Made by a program: the position numbers and the translations under genes
Shown: in pieces, positions 17,600 to 25,825 of the stretch
Numbering within the stretch: position 1 is the stretch's first letter
Layout of the letters: each line of letters begins with the position of its first letter
The notes under the pieces: generated by a model
The model's database searches: none
What the model was told of the DNA's origin: nothing
The model's input: only the letters and a program-made list of their open reading frames with translations
Assembly: GCF_025457605.1 (NCBI RefSeq)
Contig: NZ_JAMZFY010000001.1
Coordinates: 62,001 to 126,000, forward strand
DNA length: 64,000 bases
Source: Haloarcula laminariae
Lineage (GTDB): Archaea; Halobacteriota; Halobacteria; Halobacteriales; Haloarculaceae
Direction of reading: 5' to 3'

Positions 17600-17609
17600 T
17601 GTCCCACAA
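17600..17609. promoter_or_regulatory. TGTCCCACAA half-site upstream of copB
   Basis: TGTCCCACAA lies in the divergent region between copB and the His-rich gene at 17749. It equals one arm of the perfect 19-bp palindrome at 37404-37422 in front of a cupredoxin gene. A weaker GTGGG-containing arm follows about 12 bp downstream (TTCGTGGGTGG). A shared metal-responsive regulator is a reasonable guess. Confidence 0.45.
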
Positions 17610-17748
17610 CTTAGTATTCGTGGGTGGTGATACTATGGGTTGCGCTGAATTCCCATCGTTTAGAGCCCAAATCCCGTCAAATATGTATTTATCTTCTCAC
17701 ACCGCACCCAGAAGAGTCCCCTAGTTTGTAGAGCTTCGGTGTACATGT

Positions 17749-18546
17749 ATGCGTATGGAAGGGAACTCTGGTCACGGCAACCACGGCACCTCTCACGAAG
17801 CGCCCCAGGGACATTCGCCGGGAGAACACACGATACCCGGCGGGTTAGCTCTCGACGCAAACGGGCTCCGATTCGACCCATCGGAGACGCGCTTTGAAGC
17901 GGGAACTGCTATAGAGTGGACGTTCAGCATCGTGAACAACGATGGCGAGCCAGTGACAGACTTCGACTACGCACACGGCCAGCGTAGTCATCTCATAATT
18001 GTGCGCCGTGATTTAACCCGGTTCCAGCACCTTCATCCGAAGCTTGACTCGGATGGAACCTGGCATGTCGAAAACTTCCCACTTCCAGATCCCGGAGTAT
18101 ATCGAGCGTTCGTTGATATCGTCGTCGACGGCCAACCGGCAACTCTGGGCTTCGATCTGTTCGCGTCAGGTTCGGGAACAATCGATGCACGACCGAGCTC
18201 GTCCCTTCAGGCGACAGCAGATGGATACGAGGTGGAGCTGATTACAGACGGAACCACTCCCGGCGAAGCAAGTCAACTGCAGTTCGAGGTTTGTCAGGAT
18301 GAAGCACCGGTGGCAAACCTCGATGAATATCTCGGAGCTCGTGGACACCTCGTAGCAATCCGCGAAGGCGATTTAGCATACCTCCATGTCCATCCTAAGG
18401 AAACCGATCCTGACAGCGGAGTCATCCAGTTCATAGCTCGGTTTCCAACGGTAGGCCGGTATCGGCTCTTTTTGCAGGCAAAGCCCAATGGAACCCTGAT
18501 TACAACATCTTTTGACATTCATCTTGAGAATAAGACAACGCCATAA
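17749..18546 (+). CDS. His-rich protein with two copies of a probable metal-binding beta-domain
   Basis: A 265-residue protein. After a Gly/His-rich start (GNSGHGNHGTSHEAPQGHSP) come two related domains. The first has RSHLIIVRRDLTRFQHLHPK and DPGVYRAFVDIVVDG; the second RGHLVAIREGDLAYLHVHPK and VGRYRLFLQAKPNG. The repeated (R)H-L-x(7-8)-L-x(3)-H-x-HP pattern suggests a metal site formed by three His in each domain. No signal peptide or lipobox is visible, so export is not evident. It is divergent from copB, which suggests a copper-binding role. I know no established function for the family. Confidence 0.7.
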   Translation: MRMEGNSGHGNHGTSHEAPQGHSPGEHTIPGGLALDANGLRFDPSETRFEAGTAIEWTFSIVNNDGEPVTDFDYAHGQRSHLIIVRRDLTRFQHLHPKLDSDGTWHVENFPLPDPGVYRAFVDIVVDGQPATLGFDLFASGSGTIDARPSSSLQATADGYEVELITDGTTPGEASQLQFEVCQDEAPVANLDEYLGARGHLVAIREGDLAYLHVHPKETDPDSGVIQFIARFPTVGRYRLFLQAKPNGTLITTSFDIHLENKTTP

Positions 18547-19155
18547 CAGAGATGCGGGGTTTATTGAAACTCAAACATGGGGCAATTTCAGTCCCGTGTT
18601 GACTACACTCTCTATATCTTGTACGGTGTTCCTGCCAAGAATGAGATCGATTTCGATCTTTCGTGTTACATCGCTCACCTCGGCCGAGCGATGGCCGACG
18701 GGTCGGATATGGTCGGGGATTCGGGGAAGGTCGTCAAATCCATCCACCACGTCGGCGGCGACCTGTTCGAGTTTTCGGTGTAGGGCTGCCGAACACCGAA
18801 TTGCTGTAGCAAAGATTTGAGTTATAGCGGCATTCACAGCCGATTTGCCGCGATACAACCCGGATATGAATTGTTGGTGTATGTGAAATTACAAAAGTCG
18901 GTGTATAATATAGAGACTGAGTTCGGCACGAGAGTACTTTTTGCAGGCTGGATTCAGCGAACCAGCTGTTCAGTAGGCCTGCGAACTAATCGCTAGTCTC
19001 CCTCCAAACAGCAATGATGTTCTGACCAGCGTGCAAGATACAGAGTTCTATCTTGTATCAGGGAAGTCAGCCGACCGATTGCAACCGTTGTGTCTGTGCT
19101 ATCTTGTCTTGTTCCCAACACTATCTCTTTCTGACTCGAAGCAGAACAAGCAGCT
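18547..19155. other. Intergenic region with an unassigned ORF
   Basis: The left part holds a minus-strand frame 18571-18858 (95 codons, MYRGKSAVNAAITQIFATAI...). Its codon use is acceptable, but I see no family or genetic context. An overlapping plus-strand frame 18577-18783 is equally unsupported. One of them may be a remnant. The right part (about 18890-19155) is AT-rich and should carry the promoter of the gene at 19156. Nothing else stands out. Confidence 0.35.
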
Positions 19156-19443
19156 ATGTCAAGCAATTCTGACCTGAACGATGTCCGCGTCTGGCTTGTA
19201 GAGCGAACGTACTCCGACGACGAGCAGAACCTTATCATCCTCACCTACGCAACACCCGACGGTGAGCAGTACTACCGGAAGGAACGGGCACTCACCTCCT
19301 TCACCGACATCAGAGATACCACCGCCGCCGTCGACGCTGATCCAAATAACCTCGGCGCAGTCGACGACGCTGACCTCCAAGAACAGTACGCCGCCGAGGC
19401 ACAGCGAATGCGGGACGTGCACGACCCCGACGACGTGATCTGA
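19156..19443 (+). CDS. Small hypothetical protein
   Basis: A 95-residue acidic soluble protein: VRVWLVERTYSDDEQNLIIL, YRKERALTSF, then a D/A-rich helical tail (DDADLQEQYAAEAQRMRDVH). The N-terminal half looks like a small beta-sheet domain. No metal ligands cluster in it. It precedes the HTH regulator gene by about 50 bp in the same direction and may be transcribed with it. I do not recognise the family; its composition and placement support a real gene. Confidence 0.65.
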   Translation: MSSNSDLNDVRVWLVERTYSDDEQNLIILTYATPDGEQYYRKERALTSFTDIRDTTAAVDADPNNLGAVDDADLQEQYAAEAQRMRDVHDPDDVI

Positions 19444-19497
19444 CCACTCGCAGCATCGGGCAGACGTGTTATGTCCACGCGACGCCTACAGGCAGCT

Positions 19498-20244
19498 ATG
19501 CGCGAACTTGTCTTCGCCCTCAAATACGAGCCGGGGTGTAACAGGGTTGCCGACGCCCTCGCCGACCACCCCGACGCTCGGATCCGTTCGCTCTCGCTGC
19601 ACGCCACCGCCGAGCAGCTCTGGCGGGTCGACCACGCCATCGGTACCCCGGAGGCGCTCGACGCAATCGAGGACGCGTTCCTCACCAGCGACTACTATGC
19701 CGACTGCCTCGCGACCGAGGACTGCAGCGCTACCCAAACCACGCGCGTCCTCGACCGCGCAGACGACACGCTCGTTCTCTATTCCGATTGGCAGCGCACC
19801 CCGACGTGCGCGTCCGTCCCCCACATCGCCCGTGACCACCTCGGCGACAGCGTGCTGTTCGAGACCCGCCACAAGGGTCGCCACTACACGTGGCGGCTCA
19901 TCCACTCCGGTGAGGGCGACGTGAGCGCGTTCTTCGACGACCTCGCGGCAGCCGTCGGGGACTGTGCCCAGACGGAAATGCTCCGAACCGCAGATACCGC
20001 GACACCGGCCAGTGGTGGCGACGAGAATCGGGACGGACTGTCACCCGAGCAGGAGGCCGCGCTCCAAGCGGCCGTCGAACACGGCTACTACGAGTCGCCA
20101 CGCGAGGTCGATGTCGGTGAACTGGCCGATCATCTCGATGTCCCGCGTTCCACGCTCACGTACCGACTCAGGCGGGCCGAGGAGGTGCTGGCGAAGCAGT
20201 ACATCGGGAATAGACCAGTGGCCGAGAAGCCACGCTCGCTCTGA
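19498..20244 (+). CDS. Bat-type HTH regulator next to the zinc/cadmium ATPase
   Basis: A 248-residue protein. The N-terminal 150 residues form a sensor-like region with conserved-looking Cys (DYYADCLATEDC, TPTCASVPHI) that could bind metal. The C-terminus is a bacterioopsin-activator-type HTH: LSPEQEAALQAAVEHGYYES, PREVDVGELADHLDVPRSTL, TYRLRRAEEVLAK. I chose ATG 19498 (MRELVFALKYEPGCNRVADA) over 19471, since homologous proteins start this way as far as I recall. It directly precedes a ZntA-type ATPase gene with a perfect palindrome between them, so metal-dependent control of that gene is likely. Confidence 0.8.
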   Translation: MRELVFALKYEPGCNRVADALADHPDARIRSLSLHATAEQLWRVDHAIGTPEALDAIEDAFLTSDYYADCLATEDCSATQTTRVLDRADDTLVLYSDWQRTPTCASVPHIARDHLGDSVLFETRHKGRHYTWRLIHSGEGDVSAFFDDLAAAVGDCAQTEMLRTADTATPASGGDENRDGLSPEQEAALQAAVEHGYYESPREVDVGELADHLDVPRSTLTYRLRRAEEVLAKQYIGNRPVAEKPRSL

Positions 20245-20258
20245 CCACCGCTTCTAGT

Positions 20259-20272
20259 TTGGAATATTCCAA
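20259..20272. promoter_or_regulatory. Perfect 14-bp palindrome TTGGAATATTCCAA before the ZntA-type gene
   Basis: TTGGAATATTCCAA is fully self-complementary and lies 37 bp upstream of the ATPase start codon (20310), just after the regulator stop codon. A related site TTGGAATATGTTCCAA is at 60232-60247. Position and symmetry suggest an operator or upstream activating sequence for the Bat-type regulator. Confidence 0.6.
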
Positions 20273-20309
20273 TCAAGCCTTATCGAGCTGACGCCCCTAC
20301 CAGCAGGTA

Positions 20310-22661
20310 ATGACAAGCGAACCGAGCGGGGCAGAGCGGGCGAGCGATGACGGACAGCAACGGGAGTTGACTGTCCGACTCACCGTTCCCGAGATGGACT
20401 GCCCGTCCTGCGCCCAGAAGGTCGACAAGAGCCTCCAGCGCGTCGACGGCGTCGTCGATACGATGCTCCAACCGACGACCGGCACGGCGACGGTTACGTA
20501 CGACTCCGGCCGCATCGACGAAAGCGATGTGGTGCAGGCCATCGAGAATGCGGGGTACGAGGTCGTCGGTGGTGGTGACGATGGTGAGGACGGAGCGGAC
20601 AGTGGCATGGACATCGCGCCGCCGTCGGAGGTGTGGACGAGTCCCCGCGCCATCAAGACGTGGATTGGGGCAGTGCTCCTCGTTGGCGGGCTTCTCTTCG
20701 AGTTCCTCCTTACTGGCCAAAACGCAACCATCGCGAGCGTCCTCGACTACCCGCTCCACGTCGCGGACGTGCTGTTCCTCGGCGCGGTCGTCGCCAGCGG
20801 GATTCCGGTCATCCGCGGTGGCTACTACTCGGCAAAGAATCTGAGTCTCGACATCGACCTGCTGATGGGGACGGCGATCATCGCCGCGACCGGTATCGGC
20901 TACTTCGTCGAGGCCGCCACGTTGGCCGTCCTGTTCAGCGTCGCTGAGATGCTGGAGGACTACGCGATGGACAGAGCCCGCGACTCCCTGCGCGAGCTGA
21001 TGGAACTCTCTCCCGACGAGGCGACTGTCCGGCGCGACGGCGAGGAAGTGACGGTGCCCGCCGACCAGGTGGAGGTGGGCGAGACCGTGATCGTCCGACC
21101 CGGCGACAAGATCCCCCTCGACGGGACGGTCATCGAGGGCGAGAGCGCCGTCGACCAGTCGCCGATCACCGGCGAAAGCGTCCCCGTCGACAAGACCGCC
21201 GGCGACGAGGTGTACGCCGGCGCGATCAACGAGGAGGGCTACCTTGAAGTCGAGGTCACGTCGACGGCGGGTGACTCCACGCTCTCACGCATCATCGAGA
21301 TGGTACAGGGCGCACAGGCGAAGAAGACCGAGAGGGAGCAGTTTGTCGACCGGTTCTCAGGCTACTACACGCCGATCGTGGTCGTGCTGGCGATCCTGAC
21401 CGCCGTCATCCCACCGCTGCTCATCGCCGATCCCGTATCGGTGAACGTGGCCGGGTATGGGGTCAGCTTCGCCGGCGACTGGCAGACGTGGTTCATCCGT
21501 GGACTCACTCTGCTGGTGATCGCCTGCCCGTGCGCGTTCGTCATCTCGACGCCTGTCTCCGTGGTGTCGGGCATCACCAGCGCCGCGAAGAACGGTGTCC
21601 TGATCAAGGGTGGCAACTACCTCGAGGCGATGGGCGAGGTAGACGCCGTCGCCATCGACAAGACGGGCACGCTCACGAAGGGCGAACTTGCCGTCACCAA
21701 CGTCGTTCCGGTCGGCGACGCCGACGAGGCAACGCTGCTCCGGTACGCCGCCGGACTGGAGCGACGTAGCGAGCATCCTATCGCCGAGGCGATTCTCGCC
21801 CGCGCCGACGAAGCAGGCGTCGGCGACCTCCCCGAACCCGAGGGCTTCGAGAGCCTGACGGGAAAGGGTATCCGCGGGAAGATCGACGGCGAGACGTACT
21901 ACGCGGGCAAGCCCGCGCTCTTCGAGGAGATGGGCTTCGACCTCTTTCGGGCTCGCCGCGAGACGGACGGGGGTGTCGTGGCAGGGGAGACGGACGAGTC
22001 CGACGATGGGGCGTTCGCCGAGGATGTGCTTGCCGCGCTGGAGCAGGAGGGCAAGACGGTCGTGATTGTCGGCACGGAGTCGGAGCTTCTGGGTGCCATC
22101 GCCATCGCCGATGAGGTGCGCCCCGCCTCGAAGCGGGCCGTCGAGCGCCTGCACGAGTTGGGCGTCGAACGCGTCGTGATGCTGACCGGCGACAACGAGG
22201 GCACCGCGCGGGCAATCGCCGAGGAGGTCGGCGTTGACGAGTACCGCGCCGAACTCCTGCCCGACGAGAAGGTCGAAGCGGTCGAGGAACTGCAGGTGGA
22301 GTACGGCGACGTGGCGATGGTCGGAGACGGTATCAACGACGCACCCGCGCTCGCCACCGCCGAGGTCGGCATCGCGATGGGCGCGGCCGGCACCGACACC
22401 GCGCTCGAAACTGCAGACATCGCACTGATGGGCGACGACATCGGGAAGCTGCCGTACCTCTACGAGCTGTCGCACACGGCTAACGGCGTGATCCAGCAGA
22501 ACATCTGGGCGAGCCTCGGCGTGAAGTTCCTGCTCGCGCTGGGCGTGCCGCTGGGGCTGGTGAGCGTCGCGCTCGCAGTCGTCGTCGGCGATATGGGGAT
22601 GAGCCTCGGCGTCACGGGCAACGCGATGCGACTGTCGCGGATCGAGCCCGACGACACCTAA
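20310..22661 (+). CDS. zntA: ZntA-type Zn/Cd/Pb-exporting P1B-ATPase
   Basis: A 783-residue P-type ATPase with one N-terminal HMA domain (EMDCPSCAQKVDKSLQRVDG, residues about 28-95), an intramembrane C406-P-C motif in ACPCAFVISTPVSVVSG, TGES, phosphorylated Asp450 ([10 protein letters not shown]) and GDGINDAPALATA. The CPC motif with the following SxP sequence places it in P1B-2, exporters of Zn(II), Cd(II) and Pb(II). No stop or frame problem is visible. The HTH gene before it and the palindrome at 20259 point to metal-induced expression. A related enzyme is encoded at 29696-32329. Confidence 0.94.
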   Translation: MTSEPSGAERASDDGQQRELTVRLTVPEMDCPSCAQKVDKSLQRVDGVVDTMLQPTTGTATVTYDSGRIDESDVVQAIENAGYEVVGGGDDGEDGADSGMDIAPPSEVWTSPRAIKTWIGAVLLVGGLLFEFLLTGQNATIASVLDYPLHVADVLFLGAVVASGIPVIRGGYYSAKNLSLDIDLLMGTAIIAATGIGYFVEAATLAVLFSVAEMLEDYAMDRARDSLRELMELSPDEATVRRDGEEVTVPADQVEVGETVIVRPGDKIPLDGTVIEGESAVDQSPITGESVPVDKTAGDEVYAGAINEEGYLEVEVTSTAGDSTLSRIIEMVQGAQAKKTEREQFVDRFSGYYTPIVVVLAILTAVIPPLLIADPVSVNVAGYGVSFAGDWQTWFIRGLTLLVIACPCAFVISTPVSVVSGITSAAKNGVLIKGGNYLEAMGEVDAVAIDKTGTLTKGELAVTNVVPVGDADEATLLRYAAGLERRSEHPIAEAILARADEAGVGDLPEPEGFESLTGKGIRGKIDGETYYAGKPALFEEMGFDLFRARRETDGGVVAGETDESDDGAFAEDVLAALEQEGKTVVIVGTESELLGAIAIADEVRPASKRAVERLHELGVERVVMLTGDNEGTARAIAEEVGVDEYRAELLPDEKVEAVEELQVEYGDVAMVGDGINDAPALATAEVGIAMGAAGTDTALETADIALMGDDIGKLPYLYELSHTANGVIQQNIWASLGVKFLLALGVPLGLVSVALAVVVGDMGMSLGVTGNAMRLSRIEPDDT

Positions 22662-22690
22662 CGGGCCCGTTCACTCTCCAAGCGGGTGGA

Positions 22691-23698
22691 TCAGTCATTC
22701 CGGCCAACATCGAGATCGAGCATCTGATCGGGGGCATCTGGGACCAACCATGCGGGCACGATCCTGGTGAGGACGACCATCCCCACCAGTTCGACGAGCG
22801 TTTGGGTGACAACGACCGCCGGCGCGAGCGCGTAGCCCGACGGGAGCGCGAGCGCCAGCGGGAGAATAACGAGCGAATTTCGCGTGACGGACGTGAACAC
22901 GAGCGCTCGGCTCGCACCGGAATCCATGCCCAAGAGCCCAGCCACCAGCCGGCCGAGCAGTGGCATAATGATGAGGAACGCCACGTACACGGGGACAACC
23001 GACGCAATCTGGCCGATCGAATCCTGGACGCGCGGTAACTGGGAGGCGATGACGACGAACAGCGTCACCCCCATCATCGGCACCGGTAACCAACCCATCG
23101 TGTCCTGCCACTGTGCGGCCCGACTGGAACGCTCTGCCAAGTGTTGGGTCGCCCACGCGAACGTCAGCGGGAGTGCGATGATGACGACGAACGCCTCGAT
23201 GAACGGCCAGGCCTCGATAAACTCGGCGACCTGCTGGCCGATAAACAGCCAGAGATACAGCGGGAGCAACAGCAGCTGGACGAGCATCAGCGCCGGCGTG
23301 GCAGCAGTGATCTGCTCTGCGTCACCGCCTGCGAGTTCAGTGAACGTGATGACGTAGTCGATACACGGTGTCAACAACACCATGAACGCCCCCACGAGGA
23401 TGACTGGTTCCTGCGGGAGGAACCGCGTGAGGCCGAACACGACGACCGGGACGACCACAAAGTTCATTCCGAGCGCCGCGGCCATGAACCGACTGTTCCG
23501 GAACGCCCGCCGAATCCGGACGAACGGGATCTCGAGGAACGTCACGTACAACAACACCGCAAGGACGGGATTGATGAGCGGTTCCAGCACCGAACTGGCG
23601 CTCGGGAGGCCGAGACCGATACCAATCGCGAGGATGACTCCAATGGCGTATATGCCTACTTGATTGTGCTGAATCCACTGTTTCGAGAGGCGTGCCAT
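22691..23698 (-). CDS. ACR3-like arsenite permease
   Basis: A 335-residue protein with about ten hydrophobic helices, in the bile acid/arsenite/riboflavin transporter superfamily. VLLTPCIDYVITFTELAGGD in the fourth helix contains the Cys and acidic residues of the ACR3 arsenite pathway, and SVTRNSLVILPLALALPSGY lies in the second broken-helix region. ACR3 proteins export arsenite using the proton gradient. No ArsR, ArsC or ArsA gene adjoins it. It converges with the ZntA-type gene (30 bp between stops). The substrate is inferred from the family. Confidence 0.85.
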   Translation of the reverse strand: MARLSKQWIQHNQVGIYAIGVILAIGIGLGLPSASSVLEPLINPVLAVLLYVTFLEIPFVRIRRAFRNSRFMAAALGMNFVVVPVVVFGLTRFLPQEPVILVGAFMVLLTPCIDYVITFTELAGGDAEQITAATPALMLVQLLLLPLYLWLFIGQQVAEFIEAWPFIEAFVVIIALPLTFAWATQHLAERSSRAAQWQDTMGWLPVPMMGVTLFVVIASQLPRVQDSIGQIASVVPVYVAFLIIMPLLGRLVAGLLGMDSGASRALVFTSVTRNSLVILPLALALPSGYALAPAVVVTQTLVELVGMVVLTRIVPAWLVPDAPDQMLDLDVGRND

Positions 23699-23714
23699 GA
23701 ATTGAATCGAACCG

Positions 23715-23891
23715 TTAGGGAATCGTAATTCCGAGCGCGATCAATACTACGAGGACAACTAACGTCGGTGCGGCGACGAATCGAACGAACCGCTCGGCGC
23801 TGGCTGAACCGTCGAGATATCGAGCAGCGGCACTCGGGCGACGGACAAAAAAGAGCCCGGCGCCGATGAAGACATACCCGATGCCATTCAT
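23715..23891 (-). CDS. Small two-helix membrane protein or DoxX-like C-terminal remnant
   Basis: A 58-codon frame from ATG 23891: MNGIGYVFIGAGLFFVRRPS, then AERFVRFVAAPTLVVLVVLI ending LGITIP. Two hydrophobic segments are obvious. It ends 16 bp before the permease start codon in the same direction, so it could be cotranscribed. The upstream DNA holds pieces of a DoxX-like gene, and this may be its surviving tail rather than a complete gene. Confidence 0.4.
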   Translation of the reverse strand: MNGIGYVFIGAGLFFVRRPSAAARYLDGSASAERFVRFVAAPTLVVLVVLIALGITIP

Positions 23892-23934
23892 ATACGCATA
23901 TATCAGGACGACGACCGTAAGTTTGCATCGATAG

Positions 23935-24180
23935 CTACCTCACGACCGCCAGTACGTGCGTGCTCGTCCCGAGAACGGTGCTACTCGCGAAGAGGATACC
24001 GAGATTCTGTCACGAGTGGCCCGCGGTAGCTATCGCGACTGCCATAATCGGGACCCCGACCACGAGTACCAACAGCTCAGGTGCCGGAAGTCCGAGCGTG
24101 GTGAAGAAGCTGACCGATTGGTCGTAGGAAGCAACTTGCTAGCGCCCGGCCCTAACAGGAGCGCAGCGGCGCCGGAATGA
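23935..24180 (-). pseudogene. Decayed DoxX-like membrane protein gene
   Basis: Read on the minus strand, SGAAALLLGPGASKLL is followed, one base out of frame, by YDQSVSFFTTLGLPAPELLV, LVVGVPIMAVAIATAGHS and a stop. A further stretch reads LGILFASSTVLGTSTHVLAV. The YDQSVSFFTTLGLP pattern and hydrophobic helices resemble the DoxX family of small membrane proteins. A frameshift and an internal stop prevent a full product. It precedes the arsenite permease. Confidence 0.55.
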
Positions 24181-24401
24181 GGTTTAACGAGCGTAACTCG
24201 GCGTCATGTTTTGTACACCCCTAAGGAGCTCGGGGCGTCTCGACCTGATTTAGCTGACACAATTCAGATCCAATGAATCTATTACTCTACAACCGGCGAG
24301 ATGCCAGTCTATTTGAACAAGATCAGCACGCGACTCGAGGAAGTGAACAGTACAGATGAAGCACATAGCGAGTGCACCTCTCAAAGGGTTCTGGTAGCTC
24401 G

Positions 24402-24797
24402 TCACTCTTTGCCGTCGCGGATGATCATCACCTTGACCCGGTTTACGCCGTCAAAATCGCGGAGTCGGTAGGTGAGAGTACGTACCTGCTCGGCTGGCCC
24501 CCGACAAAACAGCGATTCGAGGCACCACTCTCCTTGGTGGATATGACTCGTGTTGAGGATCGCGTCTTGATACTCGTGTTGGATTGCGTGGAGTTCCTGA
24601 ATCACCTCGTGGTGGCGATAATCGAACGCGATGAGCGCGACGATTTCCCCACTTGTCGCTTCGAGGCGGGAGTGTGACTCGATGTACTCCAGCATCGCTT
24701 CTCGGACCGCCCGCGATCTGTTTTCGAGATCCTGCTCTTGCCAGACTCGGTCGAACTCTTCGACGACTTCGTCTGGAATATTGAAACTCGTTCGCAT
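24402..24797 (-). CDS. nikR: NikR-type nickel-responsive repressor
   Basis: A 131-residue protein. Residues 1-45 form a ribbon-helix-helix domain (MRTSFNIPDEVVEEFDRVWQ, SRAVREAMLEYI). The rest is an ACT-like metal-sensing domain with the NikR ligand pattern: His in DYRHHEVIQELHAIQHEYQD, His-x-His in SHIHQGEWC, and the Cys of that segment, matching the high-affinity Ni site (3 His, 1 Cys). Ni-bound NikR dimers of dimers repress nickel transport genes. It is divergent from a NicO-type transporter gene, an ideal target. The 103-bp gap contains an inverted repeat. Confidence 0.9.
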   Translation of the reverse strand: MRTSFNIPDEVVEEFDRVWQEQDLENRSRAVREAMLEYIESHSRLEATSGEIVALIAFDYRHHEVIQELHAIQHEYQDAILNTSHIHQGEWCLESLFCRGPAEQVRTLTYRLRDFDGVNRVKVMIIRDGKE

Positions 24798-24854
24798 AGG
24801 TACTGGCTCGTCGGGGTTCTACAAGAGGGTCTCGTATGACAATCGGCCCATTTC

Positions 24855-24877
24855 GGTATTAACAACCGTTATTCACC
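24855..24877. promoter_or_regulatory. Inverted repeat between nikR and the NicO-type gene
   Basis: GGTATTAAC-AACC-GTTATTCACC is an imperfect inverted repeat, 24 bp upstream of the transporter start codon and 58 bp from the nikR start. It differs from the E. coli NikR site (GTATGA-N16-TCATAC), although one GTATGA is present at 24833. It is a candidate operator for this pair. Confidence 0.4.
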
Positions 24878-24900
24878 TCGGTAGCAGAATCTCGCACAGG

Positions 24901-25737
24901 ATGTTACACGGTGAAGCACTCGGCCTTTTGATCGGTGCAATCGCTCTCGGTGCCGTTCACGGCATCGAACCGGGTCATGGGTGGCCAATTGCTGCCTCAT
25001 ATGCGCTCGACCAGACAAACAAGTGGGTTTACGGGTTCGCGGCGAGTCTCATAATCGGCGTCGGTCACCTTATTAGCAGTATTGCGATGGTAGGGGTGTT
25101 CTTCTACGCGAAAGACTACTTCAATCTCACGCAGGTCAACGAGCCGATGACAATACTTGGTGGGATCCAAATCGGCGGGCCAGTCAGTCTTGTTGCCGGT
25201 GGCTTGCTCATCGCGCTTGGAATTCGTGAATACTTCCACGGGCACTCTCATGGCAGTCAGGGTGATGCCGGCCATTCCGCCCATCACAGCCAGGACCATC
25301 ACCACGATATGGACGAGCATTCAAGCCATTCGCCCGATCCTGATCGTGGCCATTTACACGACCACAACGCTGGACTGATCACCCGTATGAAAGGCTTCCT
25401 TCCCTTCGTCGGTGGGCACTCTCACTCACACGATGCTTCCGAAGAAGCTGCTGATCGTGGACTCCTCGGGATCGCGTGGTTCGCGTTTGTTCTCGGATTC
25501 GCCCACGAAGAAGAGTTCGAGATTATTGCGCTCTGCGCCGGGTCAAATCACTGCCTCGAACTGATGAGTGCGTACGCACTCACCGTCATCGTGGGTATTG
25601 TCGGACTGACAATGTTGTTGATTGCAGGCTACCAGCATTCTAAGGAGAAAGTTGAGCAGTACACGCCGTACCTGCCAGTGTTTTCCGCAGCCGTCCTCAT
25701 TATCATGGGATTTGGTTTCATCACCGGAGTCTTCTGA
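24901..25737 (+). CDS. NicO/RcnA-type nickel-cobalt transporter with His-rich loop
   Basis: A 278-residue protein with about seven membrane helices. The first carries ALGAVHGIEPGHGWPIAASY, the HxxxxGH-type signature of NicO/RcnA transporters. A cytoplasmic loop (residues about 115-185) is very His-rich (HGHSHGSQGDAGHSAHHSQD and HHHDMDEHSSH, then GGHSHSHD) and should bind metal. A second signature, LGFAHEEEFEIIALCAGSNH, is in helix 5. The family moves Ni and Co, in most cases outwards. Divergent transcription with nikR supports nickel as substrate. Start ATG 24901 is clear. Confidence 0.85.
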   Translation: MLHGEALGLLIGAIALGAVHGIEPGHGWPIAASYALDQTNKWVYGFAASLIIGVGHLISSIAMVGVFFYAKDYFNLTQVNEPMTILGGIQIGGPVSLVAGGLLIALGIREYFHGHSHGSQGDAGHSAHHSQDHHHDMDEHSSHSPDPDRGHLHDHNAGLITRMKGFLPFVGGHSHSHDASEEAADRGLLGIAWFAFVLGFAHEEEFEIIALCAGSNHCLELMSAYALTVIVGIVGLTMLLIAGYQHSKEKVEQYTPYLPVFSAAVLIIMGFGFITGVF

Positions 25738-25752
25738 CTTGTCTCTTCAATT

Positions 25753-25818
25753 CGCAGCTCTCATCGAACGGCTGCTTCAGGCAAAAATATGTCTGAAGAA
25801 TAGTGTTTCAACAGAGCC
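25753..25818. repeat. 66-bp repeat, copy B (inverted relative to 14564-14629)
   Basis: The reverse complement reads GGCTCTGTTGAAACACTATT...GATGAGAGCTGCG and aligns without gaps to 14564-14629 with about five mismatches. It fills nearly the whole gap between the NicO-type gene and the convergent YdjM-like gene. The two copies are 11 kb apart in opposite orientation, so recombination between them could invert the 14.6-25.8 kb segment. Confidence 0.7.
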
Positions 25819-25825
25819 ACGCTGT

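Noticed and set aside
18571-18858. 95-codon minus-strand ORF (MYRGKSAVNAAITQ...) and an overlapping plus-strand ORF
   Set aside because: Codon use is acceptable but there is no recognisable family, no operon context and two competing frames. I mention it only as an unassigned ORF in the intergenic entry.
21357-22475. Long antisense ORF within the zntA gene (also 42772-43983 within the oxidase, 58578-59585 within copB, 23141-23728 within the permease)
   Set aside because: High-GC genes produce long open frames on the opposite strand. The sense frames carry complete conserved motifs; the antisense ones do not.
22691-23698. Bile acid:sodium symporter
   Set aside because: Same superfamily, but the TPCIDY-type fourth helix matches ACR3 arsenite permeases better, and the setting is metal resistance.
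24833-24838. GTATGA as an E. coli-like NikR half-site
   Set aside because: The matching TCATAC at the 16-base distance is absent; a GTATTA in the same direction does not form the required inverted repeat.
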